From Burkholderia sp. HI2500 (lineage in GTDB: Bacteria; Pseudomonadota; Gammaproteobacteria; Burkholderiales; Burkholderiaceae), in NCBI RefSeq assembly GCF_002223055.1, contig NZ_NKFL01000004.1:1116001-1180000 (forward strand): DNA of 64,000 bases, given 5' to 3'. Positions 1-9,641 of the stretch are shown here, piece by piece; position 1 is the first letter of the stretch, and the number at the start of each line of letters is the position of its first letter. Position numbers and translations under genes: made by a program. The notes under the pieces were generated by a model. It did no database searches, was not told where the DNA came from, and was given only the letters and a program-made list of their open reading frames with translations.

Positions 1-1646
1 TGAAACCCGACGCGCTGCGCGGCAAGATCGTCGTCGTCGGCGTGACGGCGTCGGGGCTGTACGACCGCTTCGCCACGCCCGTGTCCGGCGAGTTCGGGCC
101 GCTCGCCGGCGTGTATATCCATGCCAACGTGCTCGACATGCTGGCGACCGGCAGCGCGATCTCGCCGGCGTCGCCCGCCGGGCTGTTCGTCGCGTCGCTG
201 CTGCCGCTCGCCGCGCTGCTGGGCGGCTTCCTGATGCTGTCGCCGTGGCGCGCGCTGCTGCTGACGCTGAGCCTGGCCGCGCTGGCCGTCGTCGCGAGCA
301 TGGCGCTGCTGTTCGAAGCACGCATCTGGCTGTCGCCGGCACCCGCGATCTTCGGGCTGGTCGCCGTCTACCCGATCTGGAACTGGCGGCGCCTGGAAAT
401 GACGATGTCGTATCTGCGCCGCGAGCTGCAGCGGCTCGCCGACGAGCCGCACCTGCTGCCCGAGGCGCCGCGCACGCGCAGCGTCGGCGGCGACGTGCTG
501 GAGCGACAGATGGCGCTGATGGCGCAAGCCGCGCAGCGCGTGCAGGACATGAAGCGCTTCGTGTGGGACAGCCTCGACAGCATGCCCGAGCCGATCTTCG
601 TGACCGACCTGGCCGGCACCGTGCTGATCGCGAACCATGCGGCCAAGCGCTACGGGTCGCGCCTGTCGCTGCCGCTGCCGGAAGGCCGGCCGCTGCGCAC
701 CGCGCTCGGCGAGCTGACCTTCATGAAGACCGTCGACGGCAACGCCGAACACGACGCGGTGATCCGCGAACACTGGCCGGCGGCACTCGACCCGACGCTC
801 GAGGCCGAGCACGACGCGATGGCGCGCGGCATCGAGGTGCGCGATCGTGACGGGCTCGACCATCTGCTACGCTACGCGGCGTGCACGAACGCGCAGGGCC
901 GCGTGACGGGCTGGATCGCCGGCCTCGTCGACGTGACCGAACTGCACGCGGCCGAGCGGCAGCGCGAGGAAGCGCTGCACCTGTTGTCGCATGACATGCG
1001 CTCGCCGCAGTCGTCGATTCTCGCGCTCGTCGAGATCGAGCGCGACCGCGCCGAGACCGACGCGATGCGCGGGCTGCTCGCGCGGATCGAGCGCTATGCG
1101 CACCGCGCGCTGTCGCTGGCCGACGAGTTCGTGCAGCTGGCGCGCGCGGAGTCGCAGGTGTACCAGCTCGAGGTGACGAGCCTCGTCGACGTGCTGATCG
1201 ATGCGAGCGACGAGGTGTGGCCGCAGGCGCAGGCGAAGCACATTCGCGTCGACACCGACGTCGGCACCGACATGTGCTGGGTGCGCGCGGACCGCTCGCT
1301 GATCACGCGCGCGTTCGTGAACCTGCTGAACAACGCAGTCAAATACAGTCCGTCCGATACCGTGATCACGTGTACGCTGGCGGTCGAGCACGCGTCGAAA
1401 CGGATGTTCTGTACGATTCGCGATCAGGGATACGGCATTGCGCCGGAAGATCAGCGGCATCTGTTCGAGCGTTTCAAGCGATTCCATGCCGGCGAGCGGC
1501 CCGAAATCTCGGGCTCCGGGCTCGGCATGGCATTCGTGAAGACGGTCGTCACGCGCCATGGGGGCAGCGTGTCGGTCGACAGCGAGGTGGGTGTCGGCAC
1601 CGCGGTGACGGTGTCGCTGCCCGCGATCGACGAGCCGTCCGCCTGA
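1..1646 (+). CDS. CHASE2-type sensor histidine kinase, 5' end outside window
   Basis: Two-component sensor kinase of the inner membrane. The reading frame is already open at base 3, so the true start lies upstream. The first residues match the tail of an extracytoplasmic CHASE2 sensor domain (GVTASGLYDRFATP, then GVYIHANVLDML). Hydrophobic segments at about 165-385 follow, typical of the membrane bundle after CHASE2. A PAS-like segment (about 560-930) precedes a HisKA domain with the phospho-accepting His at 990-992 in LLSHDMRSP. The HATPase domain shows the N box NLLNNAVKYS (about 1320-1350) and G boxes GYGIAPEDQ and GSGLGMAF. The output is presumably a response regulator gene upstream of the window. 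The ligand cannot be told from sequence. Confidence 0.9.
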   Translation, partial: KPDALRGKIVVVGVTASGLYDRFATPVSGEFGPLAGVYIHANVLDMLATGSAISPASPAGLFVASLLPLAALLGGFLMLSPWRALLLTLSLAALAVVASMALLFEARIWLSPAPAIFGLVAVYPIWNWRRLEMTMSYLRRELQRLADEPHLLPEAPRTRSVGGDVLERQMALMAQAAQRVQDMKRFVWDSLDSMPEPIFVTDLAGTVLIANHAAKRYGSRLSLPLPEGRPLRTALGELTFMKTVDGNAEHDAVIREHWPAALDPTLEAEHDAMARGIEVRDRDGLDHLLRYAACTNAQGRVTGWIAGLVDVTELHAAERQREEALHLLSHDMRSPQSSILALVEIERDRAETDAMRGLLARIERYAHRALSLADEFVQLARAESQVYQLEVTSLVDVLIDASDEVWPQAQAKHIRVDTDVGTDMCWVRADRSLITRAFVNLLNNAVKYSPSDTVITCTLAVEHASKRMFCTIRDQGYGIAPEDQRHLFERFKRFHAGERPEISGSGLGMAFVKTVVTRHGGSVSVDSEVGVGTAVTVSLPAIDEPSA

Positions 1647-1683
1647 CAGGGCCGGGCGCGACGGCAGGCATTTGGGGAAAGCC

Positions 1684-2298
1684 ATGAGAAAGGAATGGGC
1701 AGCGACCGCGCTGGCGGCGTCGCTGTTGACGGGTTGCGCCGGCGTGACGAGCGGCGTCAGTGCGGTCGGGCAGCCGAACGCGTTCGCATCCGGCGCGCAC
1801 GGCTACGATTTCGTGCGGACGGCCGCGCAGGCCGATGATGCCGAATACCGGCAGATCGAGACGCTCGTGCGCGACGAACTCGCGCACCGCGGCTTCGATG
1901 CGAAGCCGCTCGCGGCCGCGCGCTACCGGCTGTCGATCGCGTATGCGACGCAGCCGGCCTCGGTCGCGGCGATCGCCGACGGGTGCGGGGCCGCGAGCAG
2001 CGCATGCGTGACGGTCGACGGGCCGGCGCCGTTCGCGCTGCCGTTCATGGGCCGCGTGTATCGCCATGTGCTGACGCTGCGCTTCGTCGACGCGAAATCG
2101 GGCGCCGACGTCTACCGCGTATCGGCCGCGCTGCGCGATCGCGATCCCGGCACGCAGCAGGCCGCGCCTGCGCTCGTGAAGAGCGCGCTCGCGAAGGTGC
2201 CGTTCGGCGACGGCGGCGGCTGGCTCGTCAAGACGAAAAAAGACGACGCGGGCGGGATGCCGGGCGTCGTCTCGGTGAAGCCGGTCGAAGCGCGCTGA
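1684..2298 (+). CDS. DUF4136-like lipoprotein
   Basis: Predicted outer- or inner-membrane lipoprotein of about 204 residues. The ATG at 1684 is chosen because GGGGAAA lies just upstream; a TTG four codons earlier is the alternative. The N-terminus is a short signal peptide ending in LLTGC, with Cys18 as the lipidation site. The rest (YDFVRT..., RYRLSIAYATQP, YRHVLTLRFVDAKSG) has the pattern of DUF4136 family lipoproteins, whose function is unknown. It lies 37 bases after the kinase gene on the same strand and may be co-transcribed with it. The family call is from memory of the pattern. Confidence 0.75.
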   Translation: MRKEWAATALAASLLTGCAGVTSGVSAVGQPNAFASGAHGYDFVRTAAQADDAEYRQIETLVRDELAHRGFDAKPLAAARYRLSIAYATQPASVAAIADGCGAASSACVTVDGPAPFALPFMGRVYRHVLTLRFVDAKSGADVYRVSAALRDRDPGTQQAAPALVKSALAKVPFGDGGGWLVKTKKDDAGGMPGVVSVKPVEAR

Positions 2299-2356
2299 GC
2301 GTCGGCCGGTGAGGTGAGGGCGGGCCCGCCGGAGCGGGGCCTTGCCCTTGCCGCGT

Positions 2357-3241
2357 TCAGGCGGCCGGATGTGCGCCGTCGCGCGTGCGCAGGTACGCGT
2401 CGAACTCCGCGCCGACTTCCGCGTGGCGCAGCGCGAATTCGACCGTCGCCTTCAGGTAGCCGAGCTTGCTGCCGCAGTCGTAGCGCGTGCCCTGGTACTT
2501 GTAGGCCAGCACTTGCTCATCGGCGAGCAGCGCCTGGATCGCGTCGGTGAGCTGCAGCTCGCCGCCCGCGCCGGGCTTCAGCGCGCGCAGGTGCTCGAAG
2601 ATCCGCGGCTTCAGGATGTAGCGGCCGACCACGCCGAGGTTCGACGGCGCGACTTCCGGCGCCGGCTTCTCGACGATCGCCGACATCTTGACGATCGACT
2701 CTTCCCACTCCTTGCCGTCGACGATCCCGTACGACTTCGTCTCCGACGGCGGGATCTCCTCGACGCCGATCACCGAGCTGTGATAGTGGTCGAACACGTC
2801 GACCATCTGCTTCATCACGGGCGGGTTGCCGTCGAGCAGGTCGTCCGCGAGGATCACCGCGAACGGGTTGTCGGCCACCAGCTTTTCCGCGCACAGCACC
2901 GCATGGCCGAGGCCGAGCGCTTCCGGCTGGCGCACGTAGAAGCAGTCGACATGGCTCGGCTTGATGCTGCGCACCAGTTCGAGCAGCTTTTCCTTGCCGC
3001 GCGCCTCGAGTTCGGCCTCGACCTCGTACGACTTGTCGAAGTGGTCCTCGATCGCGCGCTTGCTGCGCCCGGTGACGAAGATCATCTCGGTGATGCCGGC
3101 GGCGATCGCTTCTTCAACCGCGTACTGGATCAGCGGCTTGTCGACGACCGGCAGCATTTCCTTGGGGCTCGCTTTCGTTGCCGGGAGGAACCGCGTGCCG
3201 AGACCAGCAACGGGGAACACTGCCTTGGTAACTTTCAACAT
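2357..3241 (-). CDS. galU: UTP--glucose-1-phosphate uridylyltransferase
   Basis: Makes UDP-glucose from UTP and glucose-1-phosphate in the cytoplasm, feeding LPS core, exopolysaccharide and nucleotide-sugar synthesis. The 294-residue length is normal for bacterial GalU. The nucleotidyltransferase signature is present at the N-terminus ([18 protein letters not shown], residues 7-24), followed by [13 protein letters not shown] and the substrate-site segments GLGHAVLCA and FAVILADD. The ATG is preceded by AAAGG at good spacing. The gene lies downstream of valS in the same direction, 87 bases away, but a -10 element in the gap suggests its own promoter. Confidence 0.97.
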   Translation of the reverse strand: MLKVTKAVFPVAGLGTRFLPATKASPKEMLPVVDKPLIQYAVEEAIAAGITEMIFVTGRSKRAIEDHFDKSYEVEAELEARGKEKLLELVRSIKPSHVDCFYVRQPEALGLGHAVLCAEKLVADNPFAVILADDLLDGNPPVMKQMVDVFDHYHSSVIGVEEIPPSETKSYGIVDGKEWEESIVKMSAIVEKPAPEVAPSNLGVVGRYILKPRIFEHLRALKPGAGGELQLTDAIQALLADEQVLAYKYQGTRYDCGSKLGYLKATVEFALRHAEVGAEFDAYLRTRDGAHPAA

Positions 3242-3296
3242 GATCGAACCTTTATTCCTGTAATCGACTTGTCAGATGGTCTATGTTCACGTCCCC

Positions 3297-3302
3297 ATTA
3301 TA
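3297..3302 (-). promoter_or_regulatory. -10 element of a galU promoter
   Basis: The minus strand reads TATAAT here, about 55 bases upstream of the galU start. No good -35 hexamer is visible at 16-18 bases, so activity is inferred from the perfect -10 and its position in the valS-galU gap. Confidence 0.45.
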
Positions 3303-3328
3303 GTGAACGCAAACGACCTTACCCTTTG

Positions 3329-6196
3329 TTACGCAGGCAACCGATCGAGCTGAGCGCGCAGTTTCTCGAGCGTGCTCTGGAATTCCGCGACGCGCTTCTG
3401 CTCCTGTTCGACCACGGCCGGCGGCGCTTTCGCGACGAATGCCTCGTTGCCGAGCTTCGCATTGCACTTCGTGATCTCGTTCGTCAGGCGCGTGATTTCC
3501 TTCGACAGGCGCTCGCGTTCGGCCGCGACGTCGATCTCGACCTTCAGCACCAGCTTGTTCGGCCCGACGATCGCGATCGGCGCGCCGTGCGCTTCCTTGT
3601 CGAGCGTCGCTTCGTCCGCGAGGATCTGCACTTCCGACAGGCGCGCGAGGGCCTGAACGTACGGCGCGAACGAGCGCAGGCGCTCGGCATCGCCGGCTGC
3701 GAGCAGCGGCACCTTGGTGGCCGGCGACAGGCTCATCTCGCCGCGCAGGTTGCGGCATGCGTCGACGATCGCCTTCAGGTCGGCCGCCCACTGTTCGGAC
3801 ACCTCGTCGATCTTCTGCAGGTTCGCGACCGGGTATGCCTGCGTCATCAGCGACGCTTCGCCTTCGGCCTTGCCTTGCGGATAACGGCCGGCGAGCGGCG
3901 CGACCTTCTGCCAGAGCGCTTCGGTGATGAACGGGATGATCGGATGCGCGAGGCGCAGCACCGTCTCGAGCACGCGCAGCAGCGTGCGGCGCGTCGCGCG
4001 CTGCTGTTCCGGCGTGCCGTTCTGGATCTGCACTTTCGCGAGTTCGAGATACCAGTCGCAGTACTCGTCCCACACGAACTTGTAAATGCCGCTGGCGATG
4101 TTGTCGAAGCGGTAATCGGCGAAGCCCTTCGCGATGTCGGCCTCCGTGCGCTGCAGCAGCGACACGATCCAGCGGTCAGCCGCCGAGAAGTCGAGGTAGC
4201 CGCCCGGGCCGCAATCGCCCGCGCCGCAGACTTCCGGCTTGTCGCTGCCGCAGTCGTGGCCTTCGCAGTTCATCAGCACGAAGCGCGTGGCGTTCCACAG
4301 CTTGTTGCAGAAGTTGCGATAGCCTTCGCAGCGCGCGAGGTCGAAGTTCACGTTGCGGCCGAGCGTCGCCATCGACGCCATCGTGAAGCGCAGCGCGTCG
4401 GTGCCGAACGCGGCGATGCCGTCCGGGAATTCCTTGCGCGTCTTCTTCTCGATCGTCGCGGCCTGCTTCGGGTTCATCAGGCCCGTCGTGCGCTTCGCGA
4501 CCAGCGTGTCGAGGTCGATGCCGTCGACGATGTCGATCGGGTCGAGCGTGTTGCCCTTGCTCTTCGACATCTTCTGGCCTTCCGCGTCGCGCACGAGGCC
4601 GTGCACGTAGACGGTGTGGAACGGCACCTTGCCCGTGAAGTGCGTGGTCATCATCACCATCCGGGCGACCCAGAAGAAGATGATGTCGAAGCCCGTGACG
4701 AGCACCGACGACGGCAGGAAGTGCTTCAGTTCAGGCGTTTCGTTCGGCCAGCCGAGCGACGAGAACGGCACGAGCGCCGACGAGAACCACGTGTCGAGCA
4801 CGTCTTCGTCGCGCTTCAGCGCACCCGTGTAACCCTTCGCGGCAGCCTGCGCGCGCGCTTCTTCCTCGTTGCGCGCGACGAACACCTCGCCGTTCTCGCC
4901 GTACCACGCGGGAATCTGGTGGCCCCACCACAGCTGGCGCGAGATGCACCAGTCCTGGATGTTCTCGAGCCACTGGTAGTAGGTGGTCGTCCAGTTTTCG
5001 GGGACGAACTTGATCTGGCCGTTGCGCACGACGTCGAGCGACGTTTCCGTGATCGACTTGCCGGGGTTGAACGTGCCTTCCGGCGCCGGCTTCGTCATCG
5101 CGACGAACCACTGGTCGGTCAGCATCGGCTCGATCACGACGCCCGTGCGGTCGCCGCGCGGCACCATCAGCTTGTGCGGTTTCACCGAGTCGAGGAAGCC
5201 TTCCGCGTCGAGGTCGGCGACGATCGCCTTGCGCGCGTCGAAGCGGTCGAGGCCGCGATACTGCTCGGGGCCGTTGTCGTTGATCTTCGCGTCGAGCGTC
5301 AGGATCTCGATCGGCGCGAGCTTGTGGCGCTGGCCGACCTGGTAGTCGTTGAAGTCGTGCGCGGGCGTGACCTTCACGACGCCCGTGCCGAACTCGCGGT
5401 CGACGTAGTCGTCGGCGATCACCGGGATCTCGCGGCCCGTCAGCGGCAGCGTGACGAGCTTGCCGATCAGGTGCGCGTAGCGCTCGTCTTCCGGGTGGAC
5501 CATCAGCGCGACGTCGCCGAGCATCGTTTCCGGGCGCGTCGTGGCCACGGTCAGCGAGCCCGAGCCGTCGACGAGCGGGTAGCGGATGTGCCACAGGTGG
5601 CCGTTTTCCTCTTCGCTCACGACTTCGAGGTCCGACACGGCGGTCAGCAGCACCGGATCCCAGTTGACGAGCCGCTTGCCGCGGTAGATCAGGCCCTGTT
5701 CAAAGAGCGTGACGAACACGTCGCGCACGGCGGCCGACATCTTGTCGTCCATCGTGAAGTATTCGCGCGACCAGTCGGGCGATGCGCCGAGGCGGCGCAC
5801 CTGGCCGGTGATCGTCGAACCCGATTTTTCCTTCCATTCCCACACGCGCTCGACGAACTTCTCGCGGCCGAGGTCGTGGCGCGACACACCCTGCGCGTCG
5901 AGCTGGCGCTCGACGACGATCTGGGTTGCGATCCCCGCGTGGTCGGTGCCGGGCACCCACAGCGTGTTCTCGCCGAGCATCCGGTGGTAGCGGGTGAGGC
6001 CGTCCATGATCGTCTGGTTGAACGCGTGGCCCATGTGCAGCGTGCCCGTCACGTTCGGCGGCGGCAACTGGATCGAGAAATCGGGGCGGGCCGGATCGAA
6101 GGCCGGGGCCGCGTAGCCGCGTTTTTCCCACTCCGGCCCCCATTGGGACTCGATGGTGTGGGGCTCGAAGCTCTTCGCAAGCGTGTTGTCGCTCAT
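3329..6196 (-). CDS. valS: valyl-tRNA synthetase
   Basis: Class I aminoacyl-tRNA synthetase charging tRNA-Val with valine in the cytoplasm. The frame stays open to 6244, but the ATG at 6196 ([17 protein letters not shown]) fits the family N-terminus and gives 955 residues, a normal length. Seen motifs: the HIGH-type HMGH in [13 protein letters not shown] near residue 55, the zinc/editing insert in the middle, and KMSKS in [10 protein letters not shown]. The C-terminus ends in a long charged heptad-like stretch ([17 protein letters not shown]), the coiled-coil arm expected of ValRS. It is divergent from the uvrD-type gene. A tRNA-Val gene lies elsewhere in this window. Confidence 0.98.
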   Translation of the reverse strand: MSDNTLAKSFEPHTIESQWGPEWEKRGYAAPAFDPARPDFSIQLPPPNVTGTLHMGHAFNQTIMDGLTRYHRMLGENTLWVPGTDHAGIATQIVVERQLDAQGVSRHDLGREKFVERVWEWKEKSGSTITGQVRRLGASPDWSREYFTMDDKMSAAVRDVFVTLFEQGLIYRGKRLVNWDPVLLTAVSDLEVVSEEENGHLWHIRYPLVDGSGSLTVATTRPETMLGDVALMVHPEDERYAHLIGKLVTLPLTGREIPVIADDYVDREFGTGVVKVTPAHDFNDYQVGQRHKLAPIEILTLDAKINDNGPEQYRGLDRFDARKAIVADLDAEGFLDSVKPHKLMVPRGDRTGVVIEPMLTDQWFVAMTKPAPEGTFNPGKSITETSLDVVRNGQIKFVPENWTTTYYQWLENIQDWCISRQLWWGHQIPAWYGENGEVFVARNEEEARAQAAAKGYTGALKRDEDVLDTWFSSALVPFSSLGWPNETPELKHFLPSSVLVTGFDIIFFWVARMVMMTTHFTGKVPFHTVYVHGLVRDAEGQKMSKSKGNTLDPIDIVDGIDLDTLVAKRTTGLMNPKQAATIEKKTRKEFPDGIAAFGTDALRFTMASMATLGRNVNFDLARCEGYRNFCNKLWNATRFVLMNCEGHDCGSDKPEVCGAGDCGPGGYLDFSAADRWIVSLLQRTEADIAKGFADYRFDNIASGIYKFVWDEYCDWYLELAKVQIQNGTPEQQRATRRTLLRVLETVLRLAHPIIPFITEALWQKVAPLAGRYPQGKAEGEASLMTQAYPVANLQKIDEVSEQWAADLKAIVDACRNLRGEMSLSPATKVPLLAAGDAERLRSFAPYVQALARLSEVQILADEATLDKEAHGAPIAIVGPNKLVLKVEIDVAAERERLSKEITRLTNEITKCNAKLGNEAFVAKAPPAVVEQEQKRVAEFQSTLEKLRAQLDRLPA

Positions 6197-6243
6197 GTTG
6201 GAAATCTGCCGAAAAATGCGTGAATTGGATGCCGAATCTGACA

Positions 6244-6249
6244 ATTATA
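6244..6249 (-). promoter_or_regulatory. -10 element of a valS promoter
   Basis: The minus strand reads TATAAT about 48 bases upstream of the valS ATG, giving a plausible 5' leader of about 40 bases. The -35 region is weak. Confidence 0.4.
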
Positions 6250-6364
6250 AATGGATGCACATCGACCAGCCATCGCCTTGCCGGCGCAGGCCTCTCGGGA
6301 CGCCGCCGCAGCACGTCCGTGACGTGCCGCCGAACGGATCGGGAACGGCATCGCGCGGCCGACT

Positions 6365-6370
6365 TATAAT
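6365..6370 (+). promoter_or_regulatory. -10 element upstream of the uvrD-type gene
   Basis: A perfect TATAAT lies 40 bases before the helicase ATG at 6410. No clear -35 hexamer is seen, so the promoter call rests on the -10 and position. Confidence 0.4.
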
Positions 6371-6409
6371 GTCGGGTCCGCATTTTTCTCGCCCGTTCGC
6401 TGCCGCTCC

Positions 6410-8773
6410 ATGCCCGACCTGCTCGCCAATCTGAACCCCGAACAACTCGCCGCCGTCACGTTGCCGAACGAACCGGCGCTGATCCTCGCAGGGGCGGGCA
6501 GCGGCAAGACCCGCGTGCTGATCACCCGCATCGCGTGGCTGATCCAGCAGGGCTACGCGTCGCCGCCCACCGTGCTCGCCGTGACCTTCACGAACAAGGC
6601 CGCGCGCGAAATGATGGCGCGCCTGTCGGCGATGATGCCGATCGACACGCGCGGGATGTGGATCGGCACGTTCCACGGCCTGTGCAACCGGATGCTGCGC
6701 ACGCACTGGCGTGACGCCGGCCTGCCGCAGACCTTCCAGATCCTCGATACGGCCGACCAGCTGTCCGCGATCAAGCGGCTGATGAAGGCGGCGAACGTCG
6801 ATGATGAAAAGTACCCGCCGAAGAACGTGCAGTACTTCATCAACAACGCGAAGGAGCAGGGGCTGCGTCCCGACAAGGTCGATGCGTCCGACAACTTCAA
6901 CCGCAAGTTCGTCGAGCTGTATCAGGCGTACGACCAGCAGTGCCAGCGTGAGGGCGTGGTCGATTTCCCCGAGCTGCTGCTGCGCTGCTACGAACTGCTC
7001 GCGTACAACGCGCCGCTGCGCGCGCACTACCAGGCGCGCTTCCGGCACATCCTCGTCGACGAGTTCCAGGACACCAACAAGCTGCAGTACGCGTGGCTCA
7101 AGATGCTCGCGGGCGGCGAAAACGCGATCTTCGCGGTCGGCGACGACGACCAGTCGATCTACGCGTTCCGCGGCGCGAACGTCGGCAACATGCGCGACTT
7201 CGAAGACGAATTCCGCGTGCGCAACCTGATCAAGCTCGAGCAGAACTACCGGTCGCACGGCAACATCCTCGACGCGGCGAACCAGCTGATCTCGAACAAC
7301 GCGCACCGCCTCGGCAAGAACCTGCGCACCGATGCGGGCCACGGCGAGCCCGTGCGCGTGTACGAAGCGAGCACCGATTCGCAGGAAGCCGGCTGGATCG
7401 TCGAGGAGATCCGCTCGCTGATCAACACCGGGATGGCGCGCAGCGAAGTGGCCGTCCTGTACCGCAGCAACGCGCAGTCGCGCTCGATCGAGCACACGCT
7501 GATGTCGTCGGGCATCCCGTACCGCGTGTACGGCGGCCTGCGCTTCTTCGAGCGCCAGGAAGTGAAGCATGCGCTCGCGTACCTGCGCCTGATCGACAAC
7601 CCGAACGACGACACCGCGTTCGTGCGCGTCGTGAACTTCCCGACCCGCGGCATCGGCGCGCGCTCGATCGAGCAGCTGGCCGACGCCGCGCGCCTGTACG
7701 GCTGCTCGATGGCCGCCGCGATTCCGTACGTGACGGGCAAGGCCGGCACGAGCCTCGGCGGGTTCGCGAACCTGGTCGCGAAGATGCGCGCCGACACGCA
7801 GCACATGAACCTGCCCGACACCGTCGAGCACATCGTGCGCGCCAGCGGCCTCGCCGATTTCTACCAGGGCGAGCGCGAAGGCCAGGATCGTCTCGAGAAC
7901 TTGCAGGAACTCGTGAACGCGGCCACCGCGTTCATCGCCGAGGAAGGCTACGGGCTCGACACGCCGGCCCGTTCGATCCCGCTGCGCGCGGGCGCGATCG
8001 CGGCGCCCGAGCTCGGCACCGCGACGGACGATCCGGCGCTCGACGTGCTCGACCCGGTATCTCCCGCCGACCCGGCACAGAATCCCGACACGATGACGCC
8101 GCTCGCCGGCTTCCTGTCGCATGCGTCGCTGGAGGCCGGCGACAACCAGGCGCAGGCCGGGCAGGACGCCGTGCAGCTGATGACGGTGCACGCGGCGAAG
8201 GGGCTCGAATTCTCGGCCGTGTTCATCACGGGCCTCGAGGAAGGGCTGTTCCCGCACGAGAACAGCGTGCTCGAATCCGACGGCCTCGAGGAAGAGCGCC
8301 GGCTGATGTACGTCGCGATCACGCGTGCGAAGGAGCGGCTCTACCTGTCGTTCGCGCAGAGCCGGATGCTGCACGGCCAGACGCGCTACAACGTGCGCTC
8401 GCGCTTCTTCGACGAACTGCCCGAGCACGTGTTGAAGTGGCTGACGCCGAAGGTCGAGGCCGGTTCGCGCTGGGGCGGCCGGTCGGACAACGCCGGATAC
8501 GGGCGCGACTGGTTCGCGCGGCCGGGCGGCGGCAGTCGCGAGCAGATCGTCGACCCGGCCGTATCCGCGCCGCTGCCCGCGTTCGCGGACAAGCAGCGCG
8601 CCGCCGATGCCGGCTTCCGGGTCGGTCAGCAGGTGTTCCACACCAAGTTCGGCGAAGGCACGGTCACCGCGCTCGAGGGCAACGGCACCGATGCGAAGGC
8701 GCAGGTGAAATTCAAGCGGCACGGCGAGAAGTGGCTCGCGCTCGCGGTCGCGAAACTGCAGGCGGTGGAATGA
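6410..8773 (+). CDS. uvrD: UvrD/Rep/PcrA-family superfamily 1 DNA helicase
   Basis: ATP-dependent 3'-5' DNA helicase of superfamily 1A, acting in nucleotide-excision or mismatch repair and replication-fork maintenance. The protein has 787 residues, in the usual range. Visible motifs are Walker A in AGAGSGKTRVL (residue about 28), TFTNKAAREM (Ia), the DEFQDTN box (II), GDDDQSIYAFRGA (III), and VQLMTVHAAKGLEF and YVAITRAKERLYL (V, VI). The C-terminal 50 residues (VGQQVFHTKFGEGTVTALEG) form the Tudor-like tail found in UvrD/PcrA proteins. UvrD and Rep cannot be separated with certainty by eye; the C-terminal tail favours UvrD. The stop overlaps the next gene's start. Confidence 0.93.
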   Translation: MPDLLANLNPEQLAAVTLPNEPALILAGAGSGKTRVLITRIAWLIQQGYASPPTVLAVTFTNKAAREMMARLSAMMPIDTRGMWIGTFHGLCNRMLRTHWRDAGLPQTFQILDTADQLSAIKRLMKAANVDDEKYPPKNVQYFINNAKEQGLRPDKVDASDNFNRKFVELYQAYDQQCQREGVVDFPELLLRCYELLAYNAPLRAHYQARFRHILVDEFQDTNKLQYAWLKMLAGGENAIFAVGDDDQSIYAFRGANVGNMRDFEDEFRVRNLIKLEQNYRSHGNILDAANQLISNNAHRLGKNLRTDAGHGEPVRVYEASTDSQEAGWIVEEIRSLINTGMARSEVAVLYRSNAQSRSIEHTLMSSGIPYRVYGGLRFFERQEVKHALAYLRLIDNPNDDTAFVRVVNFPTRGIGARSIEQLADAARLYGCSMAAAIPYVTGKAGTSLGGFANLVAKMRADTQHMNLPDTVEHIVRASGLADFYQGEREGQDRLENLQELVNAATAFIAEEGYGLDTPARSIPLRAGAIAAPELGTATDDPALDVLDPVSPADPAQNPDTMTPLAGFLSHASLEAGDNQAQAGQDAVQLMTVHAAKGLEFSAVFITGLEEGLFPHENSVLESDGLEEERRLMYVAITRAKERLYLSFAQSRMLHGQTRYNVRSRFFDELPEHVLKWLTPKVEAGSRWGGRSDNAGYGRDWFARPGGGSREQIVDPAVSAPLPAFADKQRAADAGFRVGQQVFHTKFGEGTVTALEGNGTDAKAQVKFKRHGEKWLALAVAKLQAVE

Positions 8774-9567
8774 TGGGCATCGACCTGGATGTGACGCCTG
8801 CGGCCCGCCCGCTCGGCATTCTGGCCGCGCTGCCCGAGGAACTCGGCGACCTGATCGCCGCGATGCGCGCCGACGGCGCGATGAAGACGGTCACGCTCGG
8901 CCGTCGCGATTATCACGTCGGCACCGTGCACGGCGCGGCCTGCGTCGTGACGCTCGCACGGGTCGGCAAGGTCGCGGCCGCCGCGACGGTCAGCGCGCTG
9001 ATCCACGTGTTCGGCGTGGCGGGCGTCGTGTTCACCGGCGTGGCGGGCGGCGTGTCGCGCACGGTGCGCGTGGGCGATGTCGTCGTGGCCGACACGCTGC
9101 TGCAGCACGATCTCGATGCGTCGCCGCTCTTTCCGCGCTACGAGGTGCCGCTGCTCGGCATCACGCGTTTCGCGACCGACGCGGCGCTGAGCGCCAGCCT
9201 GCGGGCGGCGTGCACGCAGTTCGTCGAGGAAGAGGGCGCGCAGTTCGCCGCGCGCTTCGGCCTGGCCGGTGCGACGCTGCATGCGGGGCTCATCATCAGC
9301 GGCGATCGTTTCGTGTCGAGCGAGCGCGAGGTCGTCGCGCTGCGCGACGCGCTGCCGGATGCGCTCGCGGTCGAGATGGAAGGCGCCGCGATCGCGCAGG
9401 TGTGCGCGGAGCACGACGTGCCGTTCGCGCTCGTGCGCACGATCTCCGATACGGCCGATGATCATGCGACGCAGTCGTTCTCGCACTTCCTGTCGGCGAT
9501 CGCGAGCAGCTATTCGTCGGGCATCCTCAAGCGTTTCCTGACGCTGCATGCGACGACGGCGGCCTGA
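8770..9567 (+). CDS. mtnN: 5'-methylthioadenosine/S-adenosylhomocysteine nucleosidase
   Basis: Hydrolyses MTA and SAH to adenine plus thioribose products, so it clears by-products of polyamine and methylation metabolism. The length is 265 residues, counting from the ATG at 8770, which overlaps the helicase stop as ATGA (a second in-frame ATG is at 8773). Family marks are the N-terminal LGILAALPEELGDL with the catalytic Glu, FTGVAGGV for substrate binding, AVEMEGAAIAQV, and VRTISDTADD with the catalytic Asp. The overlap implies translational coupling to the helicase gene. Specificity between MTA and SAH cannot be told. Confidence 0.9.
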   Translation: MMGIDLDVTPAARPLGILAALPEELGDLIAAMRADGAMKTVTLGRRDYHVGTVHGAACVVTLARVGKVAAAATVSALIHVFGVAGVVFTGVAGGVSRTVRVGDVVVADTLLQHDLDASPLFPRYEVPLLGITRFATDAALSASLRAACTQFVEEEGAQFAARFGLAGATLHAGLIISGDRFVSSEREVVALRDALPDALAVEMEGAAIAQVCAEHDVPFALVRTISDTADDHATQSFSHFLSAIASSYSSGILKRFLTLHATTAA

Positions 9568-9608
9568 AGCCGCCGCTGTTTTCTTCATTCCTTCCTTCGA
9601 GCCGTTCG

Positions 9609-9638
9609 ACCGGCCGCGGCGCGCACGCCGCGGCCGGT
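9609..9638. terminator. bidirectional terminator-like hairpin between convergent genes
   Basis: A perfect 13-bp stem (ACCGGCCGCGGCG paired with its complement, loop CGCA) sits between the mtnN and fsr-type stop codons. There is no clear U-tract on either strand, so termination efficiency is uncertain. Confidence 0.55.
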
Positions 9639-9641
9639 GCG

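Noticed and set aside
2342..6223. A nearly 1300-codon open frame on the plus strand opposite galU and valS.
   Set aside because: Composition is dominated by Arg, Asp, Val and Leu as expected for the complement of high-GC genes; galU and valS are unmistakable on the other strand.
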